A DNA stretch of 64,000 bases. Origin: Candidatus Lucifugimonas marina (GTDB lineage: Bacteria; Chloroflexota; Dehalococcoidia; Lucifugimonadales; Lucifugimonadaceae). The translations under genes and the position numbers were made by a program. Below the pieces are notes generated by a model. That model was not told the DNA's origin and did no database searches. It saw only the letters and a program-made list of their open reading frames with translations. Position 1 is the stretch's first letter. Each line of letters begins with the position of its first letter. Shown one piece after another: positions 8,888 to 16,725 of the stretch. The stretch spans positions 372,001-436,000 of the forward strand of contig CP046147.1 of the NCBI GenBank assembly GCA_029593915.1, given 5' to 3'.

Positions 8888-10117
8888 CTAGATGTCGTTC
8901 GTCACTGCCGCACCCGACTCAACCAGCGCTGCGATATCTTCTTCGCTGTAGCCCGCGTCAAGCAATACTTCACGGGTGTGCTGACCGAGCAGCGGTGCCG
9001 GTTCTGTGATTCGACCAGGAGTGTCGTAGAGCTTCACAGCTGTTCCGATGTTCTTGGTTGTTCCGGCAGTTGGGTGTTCAAGAACTGCTTCCATGCCTCG
9101 ATCTTGAATTTGGGGGTCGGCCCAGATCTGTTCCATATTCAGGATTGGACCTGCAGGGACGCCGGCGGCTTCGAGAATTTCTAGCCACTCGTCAGTCGTT
9201 TTTAGAGTGGTCTTTTCTTCGAGTTCACTTTCGAGTTTAGCGCGGTTGGTCAATCGACCAGCGTTGTCTTTGTACTCTTCGCGGGCGATCAGGTCTTCAC
9301 ATCCGAACGCGTTTGCGAGTCGTTCCCAGTTTGGTTGGTTGGGTGCTCCGACAACAACGTATCCGTCGCTGGTTTTGAGTCCCTGATAAGGCGCAGAGTT
9401 TCGGTGGGATGATCCGAGTGGTCCGGCAACTTCTCCAGTCGCAAAATAGCCCGCCGATTCCCACACCGTGTAGGCGAGTGCCGCTTCGAGAAGTGACACT
9501 TCTAGATACTGACCTTTGCCGGTCTTTAGTTTGTTGATATAGGCGGTCAGAATGCCGTAAACCGAGAACATTCCGGCGTTCATATCGGCGATTGGGACGC
9601 CGGCTTTTACTGGTGGAGTGTCGGGAACACCGGTGAAGCTCATAATGCCGCTCATTGCCTGAGCGATCAGATCGTATCCACCGCGTTTGGCGTAAGGGCC
9701 TGTGCGTCCAAATCCTGAAACAGAGCAGTAGATGATTCCGGGGTTAATGGCTTTCAGATCTTCGTATCCAAGCCCAAGCCGTTCCATCACACCTGTTCGA
9801 TAGTTTTCGATGATGATGTCGGCGTCTTTCACGAGCTTTTTCATCGCCTCAACACCGGCTGGTTCCTTGAAATTCAACACCATGCTTCGCTTGTTGCGGT
9901 TCATGGCTAAGAACGCAGCCGATTCAGTATCGATAAACGGAGGCCCCATTCGGCGAGTGTCGTCTCCGCCGTTTGGCTTTTCGATTTTGATTACATCGGC
10001 ACCCATATCGGCGAGCAGCATGCTGCAGAACGGACCTGCGAGGATTTGTGAACAATCGAGAACTCGCACGCCTTCGAGTGCTTCAGGCATGCCATTGGGA
10101 TTCGGGAGGGTCTGCAT
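8888..10117 (-). CDS. CaiB/BaiF family III CoA transferase
   Basis: A 409-residue protein of the formyl-CoA/carnitine CoA-transferase family, of normal length. It shows the N-terminal LEGVRVLDCSQILAGPFCSMLLADMGADVIKIEKP signature in two adjoining blocks and the catalytic Asp in PIADMNAG, about residue 180. These enzymes move CoA between carboxylic acids in the cytoplasm. The acid used here cannot be predicted. It converges with the copper gene and diverges from the SDR gene at 10331. Several such paralogues are expected in this kind of genome. Confidence 0.92.
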   Translation of the reverse strand: MQTLPNPNGMPEALEGVRVLDCSQILAGPFCSMLLADMGADVIKIEKPNGGDDTRRMGPPFIDTESAAFLAMNRNKRSMVLNFKEPAGVEAMKKLVKDADIIIENYRTGVMERLGLGYEDLKAINPGIIYCSVSGFGRTGPYAKRGGYDLIAQAMSGIMSFTGVPDTPPVKAGVPIADMNAGMFSVYGILTAYINKLKTGKGQYLEVSLLEAALAYTVWESAGYFATGEVAGPLGSSHRNSAPYQGLKTSDGYVVVGAPNQPNWERLANAFGCEDLIAREEYKDNAGRLTNRAKLESELEEKTTLKTTDEWLEILEAAGVPAGPILNMEQIWADPQIQDRGMEAVLEHPTAGTTKNIGTAVKLYDTPGRITEPAPLLGQHTREVLLDAGYSEEDIAALVESGAAVTNDI

Positions 10118-10330
10118 ATTTTTCTTTTGAAATCGCTGCTGTTGTGTGGACGTTACAAATTCGATGAATTCGGACGGAGGAAATTCTATTCCGAATTTTT
10201 CGATGCTGGGGGCATGGATATGGCAACCGCGTGAACAATGAACCGGTGTATCTATCGGGTTTTAGCCCATCGTTCGTCGCATCGCATCACGTAATATGCC
10301 GTGCATATTCGGATCACAGGAGAAAACAGC

Positions 10331-11095
10331 ATGTTCAGTCTTGATGGAAAAGTTGCATTCGTAACCGGCGGTAACGGCGGTATTGGGTTGGGCATGGCGA
10401 AGGGATTTGTCGATCAGGGAGCATCTGTGGTGCTGGCTGCCCGAACGGTTTCCAAACTAGATTCTGCTGTTGCTGAAATCACAGAAGCCGGTGCGGGTGA
10501 TCGAGTATTGGCTGTGCAGTGCGACGTTACTGACCGAGCTTCGATTCAGGCTGCGTTGGGTGCTTCTGTCGAGAAATTCGGCGGAGTCGATATCGTGGTC
10601 AACAACGCCGGAACCAACAAACGGGCCGACGAACCGCATCTTCTTTCAGAGGAGGACTGGCAGGACGTTATCGACACCAACCTGACGAGCATGCACAGCG
10701 TTACGTCGTTGGCATTCCCGTTGATGAAATCTCGCGGTGGCGGAAAATTTATCAACATTGGATCGATGATGTCGATCTTTGGGTCGCCTTACGCACCTGC
10801 TTATGCGGCGAGCAAAGGCGGCGTTGTTCAGTACACGAAGAGCTGTGCGATTGCGTATGCAAAGTACAACGTGCAGGTGAACGCGATTCTACCGGGTTGG
10901 ATCGTAACTGAGATGACCGACGAGTTTGGTCGCTTGTTCCCAGATCGATACGCAGCTATCGAGGGGCGGACACCGGCAGGTCGTTGGGGTCAGCCAGACG
11001 ATTTGGCTGGCACCGCTATATTCCTGGCTTCGGAAGCGTCACAGTTCGTTTCAGGAGTTTCGATCCCAATCGACGGTGGCTACAGCGTTCAATAG
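10331..11095 (+). CDS. Short-chain dehydrogenase/reductase, FabG-like
   Basis: A 254-residue classical SDR with cofactor motif TGGNGGIG (about 12-19), NNAG, an active-site Ser in the INIGSMMS region and YAASK as the Tyr-x3-Lys pair. The end SGVSIPIDGGYSVQ is typical. It most resembles the 3-oxoacyl-reductase/gluconate-5-dehydrogenase group; the substrate is unknown. ATG 10331 is chosen because AGGAG lies about 9 bases upstream; starting at 10301 would add ten unlikely residues. A TAATAT hexamer at 10292-10297 may be the promoter -10. Confidence 0.9.
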   Translation: MFSLDGKVAFVTGGNGGIGLGMAKGFVDQGASVVLAARTVSKLDSAVAEITEAGAGDRVLAVQCDVTDRASIQAALGASVEKFGGVDIVVNNAGTNKRADEPHLLSEEDWQDVIDTNLTSMHSVTSLAFPLMKSRGGGKFINIGSMMSIFGSPYAPAYAASKGGVVQYTKSCAIAYAKYNVQVNAILPGWIVTEMTDEFGRLFPDRYAAIEGRTPAGRWGQPDDLAGTAIFLASEASQFVSGVSIPIDGGYSVQ

Positions 11096-11116
11096 GGCGA
11101 AAGCTCGAAGCTGAAA

Positions 11117-12733
11117 CTATTCAGAGAGAGAGGCAACCGGTGCTTTTTCAAGCCACTGAGGCCATTCGTCTGCGGGGATAGCTTTCGAGTATTTCCAGCC
11201 TTGCGCAACGTCACATCCTAGTTCAATGAGAGCTTGGGATGTGGCGTCGTCTTCGACACCCTCGGCGATCAATGATTTTCCGAGAGAGCTTCCCAAATCG
11301 ATCACTGATTTCACGATTGCCGCGTTTTCTTTATTTGTGGCCATTTGCATGACGAATGACTGGTCGATCTTGATGTGAGTCACGGGAAGATCTCGCAGAT
11401 ACGCCATCGACGAATGGCCTGTGCCAAAGTCATCGATCGATAGTTCAATGTCGCGTTCTCGAAGCTGCCTGCAGATTTCAGCGGCTTGCTGGGGGTCAGA
11501 CATCAAAGCGGTTTCGGTTACTTCGAGCTCAAGACTTTTCACCCCGATGCCCCACAGCGAAATCAACGACTCGACTGTCGAAACCAGGTTCGGGTCGATG
11601 AAGGAGCGTGCCGAAAGGTTGAGCGCAATCGGAATGTTGAATCCGTCTTGCTGCCACTGAAATGCTTGCTTGGCGGCGGCGTTCATCACCCAGCTATCAA
11701 CTCGCTTTTGTAGCCAGGTTCTTTCGGCGGCAGGGATGAACATCGCAGGAGAAATTGAATTTCCATCTTCGTCGGTCCATCGAATCAGGGCTTCACATCC
11801 GACGGTGTTTTCGCTTACGAGATCGACCTTTGGTTGGAAGTGCAGCTCAAGTGTTCCACCCTCGGTAGATTCGTCGTCGAGGGCATGTCGTAGTTTCGCA
11901 AGCAGTTGTATTTCACTTACTGCTGTTTCATCTTGCCCGATGGTGAAAGTTGCCAGATCAATTTGCGATCTTTGTGCATCGCGCATTGCGATTTCGGCTC
12001 GTTGGAGCAGTAGGTCAGCCTGAGAACCGTGACCTGGAAAGTGAGAAATTCCAATTGTGGCATCCAGAATGACCGGTTCACCTTCGACATCGAACGGCTC
12101 TTCAAACGCATCGAGAATCTGTTGCTGGAAGTTTTGATCGGTGAGCGTGACACCGCCAGACGTGGAACTTACAGCCAGATGGTCAGGACCTACTCTGGCG
12201 ACGAGATAGTCGTTGTTCAGCGTTGTTGAAATACGCTCTCCTGCCAATCTGACGAGTGTGTTTCCAAATTCGTAACCAAGTGTGGCGTTGAGATCACTGA
12301 GCCGGTCTATGCCCACACTGAGAATCGAAAATGGCACGATGCCATCTTTGGGGTCGACCTGTTGCTTAATTTTCTCGATCAGCGCAGTCCGGCTTGGCAG
12401 CCCGGTTTCAGCGTCGGTCAACGAGCGAACTCTTAGTTCTTCTACTGCCTGTTCTTTTTCTTCGGTCGCTCTTCGGAATTCGTTTCCGTACGAAACGAGA
12501 ACCTCAACAAGAGGTGAAACCGTTGAATCGATGCTGTCGGCAAGAAGCAATTCTGGATTCGATTCGGAAATTACCGCAATCGCCCGTTCATGGATTTCAC
12601 CGACATCTTCGGGTGCTATCCCACTGCCGAGTAGCTCAGCACCGATGTTGGAAGCATCGAGGAGTTGCTGTTCGTCAGGCTCGTCCAGTCGAGACCTAAC
12701 GATCTCGACGTAATCCTCAAAATATTCCCGCAT
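11117..12733 (-). CDS. RsbU-type N-domain, degenerate GGDEF and EAL phosphodiesterase
   Basis: The product (538 residues from ATG 12733) has three parts. Residues about 5-95 resemble the N-terminal RsbT-binding domain of RsbU: LLDASNIGAELLGSGIAPED, EIHERAI and PLVEVLVSYGNEFRRA line up with the Bacillus protein as I recall it. Residues 105-265 are a GGDEF fold with the signature degraded to RVGPDHL, so no cyclase activity is expected. Residues 290-530 are an EAL domain with EALIRW, NLSARSF, ELEVTET, DDFGTG, KIDQSF and EGVED all present, so c-di-GMP hydrolysis to pGpG is likely. It follows rsbX by 11 bases and is probably translationally coupled, as no clear ribosome-binding site is seen. A longer start at 12808 would overlap rsbX. 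Confidence 0.85.
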   Translation of the reverse strand: MREYFEDYVEIVRSRLDEPDEQQLLDASNIGAELLGSGIAPEDVGEIHERAIAVISESNPELLLADSIDSTVSPLVEVLVSYGNEFRRATEEKEQAVEELRVRSLTDAETGLPSRTALIEKIKQQVDPKDGIVPFSILSVGIDRLSDLNATLGYEFGNTLVRLAGERISTTLNNDYLVARVGPDHLAVSSTSGGVTLTDQNFQQQILDAFEEPFDVEGEPVILDATIGISHFPGHGSQADLLLQRAEIAMRDAQRSQIDLATFTIGQDETAVSEIQLLAKLRHALDDESTEGGTLELHFQPKVDLVSENTVGCEALIRWTDEDGNSISPAMFIPAAERTWLQKRVDSWVMNAAAKQAFQWQQDGFNIPIALNLSARSFIDPNLVSTVESLISLWGIGVKSLELEVTETALMSDPQQAAEICRQLRERDIELSIDDFGTGHSSMAYLRDLPVTHIKIDQSFVMQMATNKENAAIVKSVIDLGSSLGKSLIAEGVEDDATSQALIELGCDVAQGWKYSKAIPADEWPQWLEKAPVASLSE

Positions 12734-12744
12734 TGATTTAGTAA

Positions 12745-13344
12745 TTACGTGAACCTGTAAACGAATATGGATGAATCGTCTTTGCCCGTAGTCCAGCGTT
12801 CGAGACACGCTTCAGCTAGTGAAACGTCGCCATCGAACGTTGAGTGGTAGAGCGCTGAGACATCGGACGTGGTGTTAAGACCATCACTGGCGAGAACCAG
12901 GTATCCTGCCCCGTCGAGGTCAACCCGAGTGGTCTTCAGATTACGGACTCCGCTTCCCACGACTCCCGAATCACCAGCGAATCTTTGGATTCCGCTTCGC
13001 TGAACTTTCCAGCCAAGATTCGCTCCAACCGAAACGTAGTCTGTCGCCTTTGTGCTGCGGTTGATTCGCGCTATGTTTAGTGAAACTCCACGAGTGTGAC
13101 GAATTGCTTTATCGCAGCCACGAACTGTTGCTTCGAGATTATTCGAATAGTTGGCTGTGATCCAGCTGAGAGCGGCTTCGGTCGCTTTCGCTGCGCCCGC
13201 TCCGTGCCCGAGTCCGTCGGATATCACGAGCCATGTGTGATCCGGATCATCCCAAGCAGCACCGTCGTCGCCACATACCTCTTCTTTCGGATGAGGTTTG
13301 CGAGCGAACGAGAGCGTTTGAGTGGATGTGATGTAGCTCACCAA
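12745..13344 (-). CDS. rsbX: RsbX-like PP2C/SpoIIE phosphatase
   Basis: A 199-residue single-domain serine/threonine phosphatase of the PP2C/SpoIIE type. Metal-site motifs are VISDGLGHGAGA (about 41-52), VLASDGL (about 150) and the closing KDDSSIFVYRF, where the last Asp matches the conserved DD. RsbX proteins remove phosphate from RsbS and RsbR and so reset the stressosome. Its start overlaps the end of the rsbT-like gene by a few bases, and the order rsbS-rsbT-rsbX is the classic one. The identification rests on size, motifs and context together. Confidence 0.85.
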   Translation of the reverse strand: MVSYITSTQTLSFARKPHPKEEVCGDDGAAWDDPDHTWLVISDGLGHGAGAAKATEAALSWITANYSNNLEATVRGCDKAIRHTRGVSLNIARINRSTKATDYVSVGANLGWKVQRSGIQRFAGDSGVVGSGVRNLKTTRVDLDGAGYLVLASDGLNTTSDVSALYHSTFDGDVSLAEACLERWTTGKDDSSIFVYRFT

Positions 13345-13748
13345 ACCTGTTTTTCCATCGTGATTTCGACGCGTGTGTGACCGGGTTCTGAAGAAATGTT
13401 GAACTCATTGACCAATCTTCTAGTCCCAGGAAGACCAGCTCCAAGTGTCCCGCCTGTGGTGTAACCATCGGCCATTGCTGTTTCGATATCGGGTATTCCG
13501 GGGCCGTGATCTTCAACGACAACTCGGATTTTGTTGCACGATTCGTTAGATTCGTCGTATATCAGGCATTCGCCATTGTCGGCGTACTTGATTACGTTGC
13601 GAGTGAGCTCAGAAATTGCGGTTGCCAAACGGGTTTGATCTGCGCTTCCGAATCCTATTTTCTTTGCCATATCGCGACCGTACCGCCGGGCAGTGACGAC
13701 ATCGGTGTCTCTCACGATTCGTATGAGCTCTGGAGTGATCGTGGTCAT
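13338..13748 (-). CDS. rsbT: RsbT-like serine kinase (anti-sigma-factor ATPase fold)
   Basis: A 136-residue GHKL ATPase/kinase. The N box is ISELTRNVIKYA (about 45-56), the G1 box DHGPGIPD, and the lid GGTLGAGLPGTRRLV. The GAGLPG form matches RsbT rather than RsbW. RsbT normally phosphorylates RsbS and RsbR within the stressosome and, once released, binds and activates the N-terminal domain of RsbU. It overlaps rsbS by 4 bases and rsbX by 7, so the three are one transcription unit. Confidence 0.88.
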   Translation of the reverse strand: MTTITPELIRIVRDTDVVTARRYGRDMAKKIGFGSADQTRLATAISELTRNVIKYADNGECLIYDESNESCNKIRVVVEDHGPGIPDIETAMADGYTTGGTLGAGLPGTRRLVNEFNISSEPGHTRVEITMEKQVW

Positions 13749-14149
13749 TCGTCAGTTCCAGTATCGTTTGCGACGTAGGCAGACTTGTTGGCGCGTTCAG
13801 CGATCATCTCTTGTATTACAACGAGTCCCTTTTCGAGATTGAGAGCGGTTTTGACTCCGATCAATTCGCTACCCATATCCACGAGAGTGATTGCGACTGC
13901 AGGCTGCATGCCTGTAATAACAGTTTGGCTACAGAGGATGCTGACCATCGAGGAGATATCGTTGAGCACTCGGGCCATGTAGGAATCGACCATGTCGATA
14001 CCCGAAATTTCGATCACTAGGCCCGCAGCTCGAGTTTCAGAAACGCGGGTGATGATCTGCTCTTGCAACTCGACGATCTCGTCGTCACCAAGGTCTTCTT
14101 GAATCGAGACGAGTAGAACATCTCCGATAGTCAGAATAGGAGTGATCAA
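13745..14149 (-). CDS. rsbS: RsbS-like STAS-domain stressosome protein
   Basis: A single STAS domain, 134 residues from the start I choose. ITPILTIGDVLLVSIQEDL and IDMVDSYMARVLND align with Bacillus RsbS; the Ser after VD (residue 56) corresponds to the phosphorylated serine. TGMQPAVAITLVDMG is another family signature. TTG 14149 is preferred because AGGAG lies 8 bases upstream and the family begins here; the open frame extends to 14314, but that part is Arg-rich and has no likeness to RsbS. No RsbR homologue is found in the window, so the sensory partner must lie elsewhere if a full stressosome is made. Confidence 0.88.
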   Translation of the reverse strand: MITPILTIGDVLLVSIQEDLGDDEIVELQEQIITRVSETRAAGLVIEISGIDMVDSYMARVLNDISSMVSILCSQTVITGMQPAVAITLVDMGSELIGVKTALNLEKGLVVIQEMIAERANKSAYVANDTGTDE

Positions 14150-14463
14150 TGGAATTACTCCTGTGCGACTTGTGTTACCCGGTAGTTCAGCATCGCCAGA
14201 GCCTCTGCGTGTTTGGATTCGTCGCGTTGCTACCCGAAACCGAAGCAGCAGGCGGTCAGATTGCCGGCAAGCGCGTTGTCGAAGGAATGGATGAGTCGTA
14301 CATGGTTGGACCATGGGACGACCGCACTGAGTTGGTGGCGTTAGACGCAGAGGTGCTTTCGTATCCGGAAGACGACGAAGAGATTCGGCTGCGTTTCGGG
14401 CTAGAGAAGCCGAGTTCAGACAGTCAGCCGGGAGTCACGCTACCGCCGTCACCGAAGGCTTGA
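14149..14463 (+). other. Possible small gene or gene remnant, divergent from rsbS
   Basis: This 355-base gap between rsbS and orn holds one plus-strand frame. Its second half (from ATG 14287, preceded by GAAGGA) encodes an acidic, natural-looking stretch, YMVGPWDDRTELVALDAEV, ending SPKA. The first half looks unlike a protein. It could be a short gene of about 58 residues, a remnant, or chance. No family is recognised. Confidence 0.25.
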
Positions 14464-14504
14464 TTTTTCGTCTCTGAATATCGAGCCGGCGGCGAGCTTT
14501 TTCG

Positions 14505-15056
14505 CTACTCTTCGCCCGAGTTTTTAAAAATATTTTCGCGGTACCACTTGAGTTCTTCGACACTTTCCTTGATGTCGTTCATCGCAAGATGCGTGCCTTT
14601 TTTGGCAGGTGGTCGCACGTCTTTCGGATACCAGCGTTCGATTACCTCTTTGAACGACGAAACATCGATCATTCGGTAGTGCATGTGATCCTCGAGCGCA
14701 GGCATTTCCTTGTGAAGGAAACGTCGGTCGACCCAGATTGAGTTTCCGCAGAGAGGCGCCTGCCCTTTTTTGGTCCACTTCTTCACGAACTCTAGGGTTT
14801 GGCGTTCAGCTTCGGCAACGTCGATATCCGATGCTTCAATCCGATCGAGCAGTCCCGATTTCTTGTGTTGTTTTGCTGGCCATTCTTCCATGCGTGCCAT
14901 TTCTTCTGGCGTGCGGTGAATGGCGAGTTCGGGTCCTTCAGCGAGGATGTTTAGATCGGCGTCGGTCACAAGAGAAGCGATCTCGACGATAACTTGCTCG
15001 TCGCCGAGCCCGGTCATTTCGAGGTCGACCCAGAATAGATTCGTGTTTTTAGGCAT
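14505..15056 (-). CDS. orn: Oligoribonuclease
   Basis: A 183-residue DEDD-family 3'-5' exonuclease with full-length likeness to Orn: WVDLEMTGL with the first Asp/Glu pair near the N-terminus, the EEWPAKQHKKSGL segment, GNSIWVDRRFL, and HYRMIDVSSFKE through KGTHLAMNDIKESVEEL with the last His and Asp. It degrades 2-5 nt RNAs and, importantly, pGpG, the product of EAL phosphodiesterases such as the one 1.8 kb away. A TAGAAT hexamer lies only 6 bases before the ATG and no ribosome-binding site is visible, so the transcript may be leaderless. Confidence 0.94.
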   Translation of the reverse strand: MPKNTNLFWVDLEMTGLGDEQVIVEIASLVTDADLNILAEGPELAIHRTPEEMARMEEWPAKQHKKSGLLDRIEASDIDVAEAERQTLEFVKKWTKKGQAPLCGNSIWVDRRFLHKEMPALEDHMHYRMIDVSSFKEVIERWYPKDVRPPAKKGTHLAMNDIKESVEELKWYRENIFKNSGEE

Positions 15057-15062
15057 TTTTCG

Positions 15063-15068
15063 ATTCTA
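15063..15068 (-). promoter_or_regulatory. Candidate -10 box for a leaderless orn transcript
   Basis: On the minus strand TAGAAT is followed by CGAAAA and then the orn ATG. The spacing puts the transcription start at or next to the start codon. No good -35 is seen at 16-18 bases. Confidence 0.4.
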
Positions 15069-15135
15069 TGGGAGGTTGAGGGTCCCCGCTGACAGCATTG
15101 CCCGTAATTCTACTGTTTCTTGTGTTGGTCACCGC

Positions 15136-15141
15136 TATACT
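15136..15141 (+). promoter_or_regulatory. Candidate -10 box for the HpcH/HpaI aldolase gene
   Basis: TATACT lies 42 bases before the TTG start at 15183, leaving room for a leader containing the AGGAG site at 15171-15175. I found no strong -35 match. Confidence 0.35.
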
Positions 15142-15182
15142 CCGTTTTCGCACGATCTATTCGGAACATCAGGAGAACCGGC

Positions 15183-15941
15183 TTGCCAATCAATCGTATT
15201 TTCGCGGCGAACAAAGAAGGTCGGAAGGCGCACTTCTTGCAGATGCACTTTCCTTCGACTGAACTGGTCGAAATGGCGCACCTCGCGGGCATGGACGGTG
15301 TTGATCTTGATGGTGAACAAGGCCACTTCGATCTCTCCGAAATCGACGAGATTTGCCGCGTTGCGAACGCTGCGGGGATGACAGTTACAGCCCGAGTGCC
15401 ATCGGTCGATCCGGTTCCGATCAAGCAGTACTTGGCTCGTGGGGTGCAGGGCATTCAGGGACCTGGGGTCGAGAGTGGCGAGCAGGCTCAGATTTTGTCC
15501 GATTCGTGTTACTACACGCCAGAAGGAAAACGATCGTGGGGGCCAGGTCGTGGTCACTACTACGATTATTTGCCGACCATGAACGACAAGTTCGGCGGCA
15601 ACAAGGGCTACATTGCCGATGCGAACGAAAACATGTTCGTGATCGCACAACTCGAAAGTCAGGCGAGTATCGATAATTTGGACGCCATTGTTTCGGTGCC
15701 CGGTATCGACTGCATTACTTTCGGACAAAACGACATGGCATCGTCTCTTGGCGTTCCCGGAGAACCCGGTCACGACAAGGTCAATGCCGCTCACGCTGAT
15801 CTGGAGAAAAGAGCAAGGGCGGCAGGAAAACACTTGCTGTCGGACCGCGTTAGCTACGTACGAGCGACCGTGGCTTTGTTAGACACGATGCGTGGTCACT
15901 TGTCAGAGCATCGTGACGATGCTGTAGGGCAGATTAGCTAG
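15183..15941 (+). CDS. HpcH/HpaI (2-oxo-acid) class II aldolase family protein
   Basis: About 252 residues with the fold signatures of the HpcH/HpaI aldolase/citrate lyase beta family: MAHLAGMDGVDLDGEQGHFDL, where the family has the D-x-EHG motif, the ARVPSVDPVPIKQYLARGVQGI stretch with its Arg, and LESQASIDNLDAIVSVPGID with the metal-binding Glu. These enzymes cleave 4-hydroxy-2-oxo acids to pyruvate plus an aldehyde. The substrate is unknown. TTG 15183 is the start because AGGAG is 7 bases upstream; the frame further upstream looks non-native. Confidence 0.85.
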   Translation: MPINRIFAANKEGRKAHFLQMHFPSTELVEMAHLAGMDGVDLDGEQGHFDLSEIDEICRVANAAGMTVTARVPSVDPVPIKQYLARGVQGIQGPGVESGEQAQILSDSCYYTPEGKRSWGPGRGHYYDYLPTMNDKFGGNKGYIADANENMFVIAQLESQASIDNLDAIVSVPGIDCITFGQNDMASSLGVPGEPGHDKVNAAHADLEKRARAAGKHLLSDRVSYVRATVALLDTMRGHLSEHRDDAVGQIS

Positions 15942-15956
15942 TTCACGATTAGACCG

Positions 15957-16580
15957 TCACGAACCGGGTGAAACTGCACAGCCTGAGAACGTCCATGTCA
16001 TGTGGCTAGGATCGATGCCGGCGCACGTTTGGATGAATAGCTCACGTCGTTTGTGGATGGCGTTGATGACGTGTCCGTCTCCCGCTTCGACAGCGACACA
16101 CAGTGTGTTTTCGAGATCAAGAATCGGCCGAACTGTGCCGTCGTCCTCTAACTTGAATCCTTGAGGCGAGATTCCTGAGCAATCTCGCAGAAACAGCTGT
16201 GATCCATGTTCGAGCGATTCAGCCTGAATGCACAGGTCATATTCTTCTGAGTAGATTTGACCCGATGGCAACCTGTATGTGAACTGCTCGTCGCGGTTGT
16301 CACTGGTTTTGCACGTGTGAGCCTGAAGTGAATCGTTGATCCTGACGTTTGAGCCCCAGCCCCGAATATCGATGCAGTAATGATCAGGATCGTCGAGAGC
16401 GTCGACCAGTTTGATGAGTCGGTTCGGTGGCAGTTCTTGAGTGCTTGGGCTTTCGACCACGGCGTTATCTGAAACTGAGGTTTCGTTCGTTGTGTTGCCA
16501 CCAGATTCGCTGGCGCAAGCGACTCCCAGCATGAACGCCATGCTCGCAAGTACAGTGACCAGCCTCGTAATCTTGTTCAT
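15957..16580 (-). CDS. Lipoprotein with ricin-B-like (beta-trefoil) domain
   Basis: The product (about 207 residues) begins with a signal segment ending LGVAC, a lipobox-like site, followed by a Ser/Thr/Asn linker. The rest shows repeated segments typical of ricin-type beta-trefoil lectins: YCIDIRGWG, DLCIQAESLEHGSQLFLRDC and LCVAVEAGDGHVINAI, with paired Cys. Such domains bind carbohydrates at the cell surface. The start is ATG 16580 (GGTG a few bases upstream) rather than GTG 16589. It converges with the aldolase gene. The lectin call is from pattern likeness only. Confidence 0.6.
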   Translation of the reverse strand: MNKITRLVTVLASMAFMLGVACASESGGNTTNETSVSDNAVVESPSTQELPPNRLIKLVDALDDPDHYCIDIRGWGSNVRINDSLQAHTCKTSDNRDEQFTYRLPSGQIYSEEYDLCIQAESLEHGSQLFLRDCSGISPQGFKLEDDGTVRPILDLENTLCVAVEAGDGHVINAIHKRRELFIQTCAGIDPSHMTWTFSGCAVSPGS

Positions 16581-16725
16581 CGATTTCACCGTGGTTGTTT
16601 TTCGGTTAGGAATTGAAGATTTTGTTCGAAAGTAGAGCCTACAGCAACCACCGGTGCGGGAAGAGGAATATATTGCGCTGAACCAAATCTACCCGCTGTT
16701 ATAAAACGCCCGGAAGGCCTTGACC

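Noticed and set aside
14150..14314. N-terminal extension of RsbS to 14314
   Set aside because: The added residues are Arg-rich and unlike RsbS; the TTG at 14149 has AGGAG 8 bases upstream and matches the family start.
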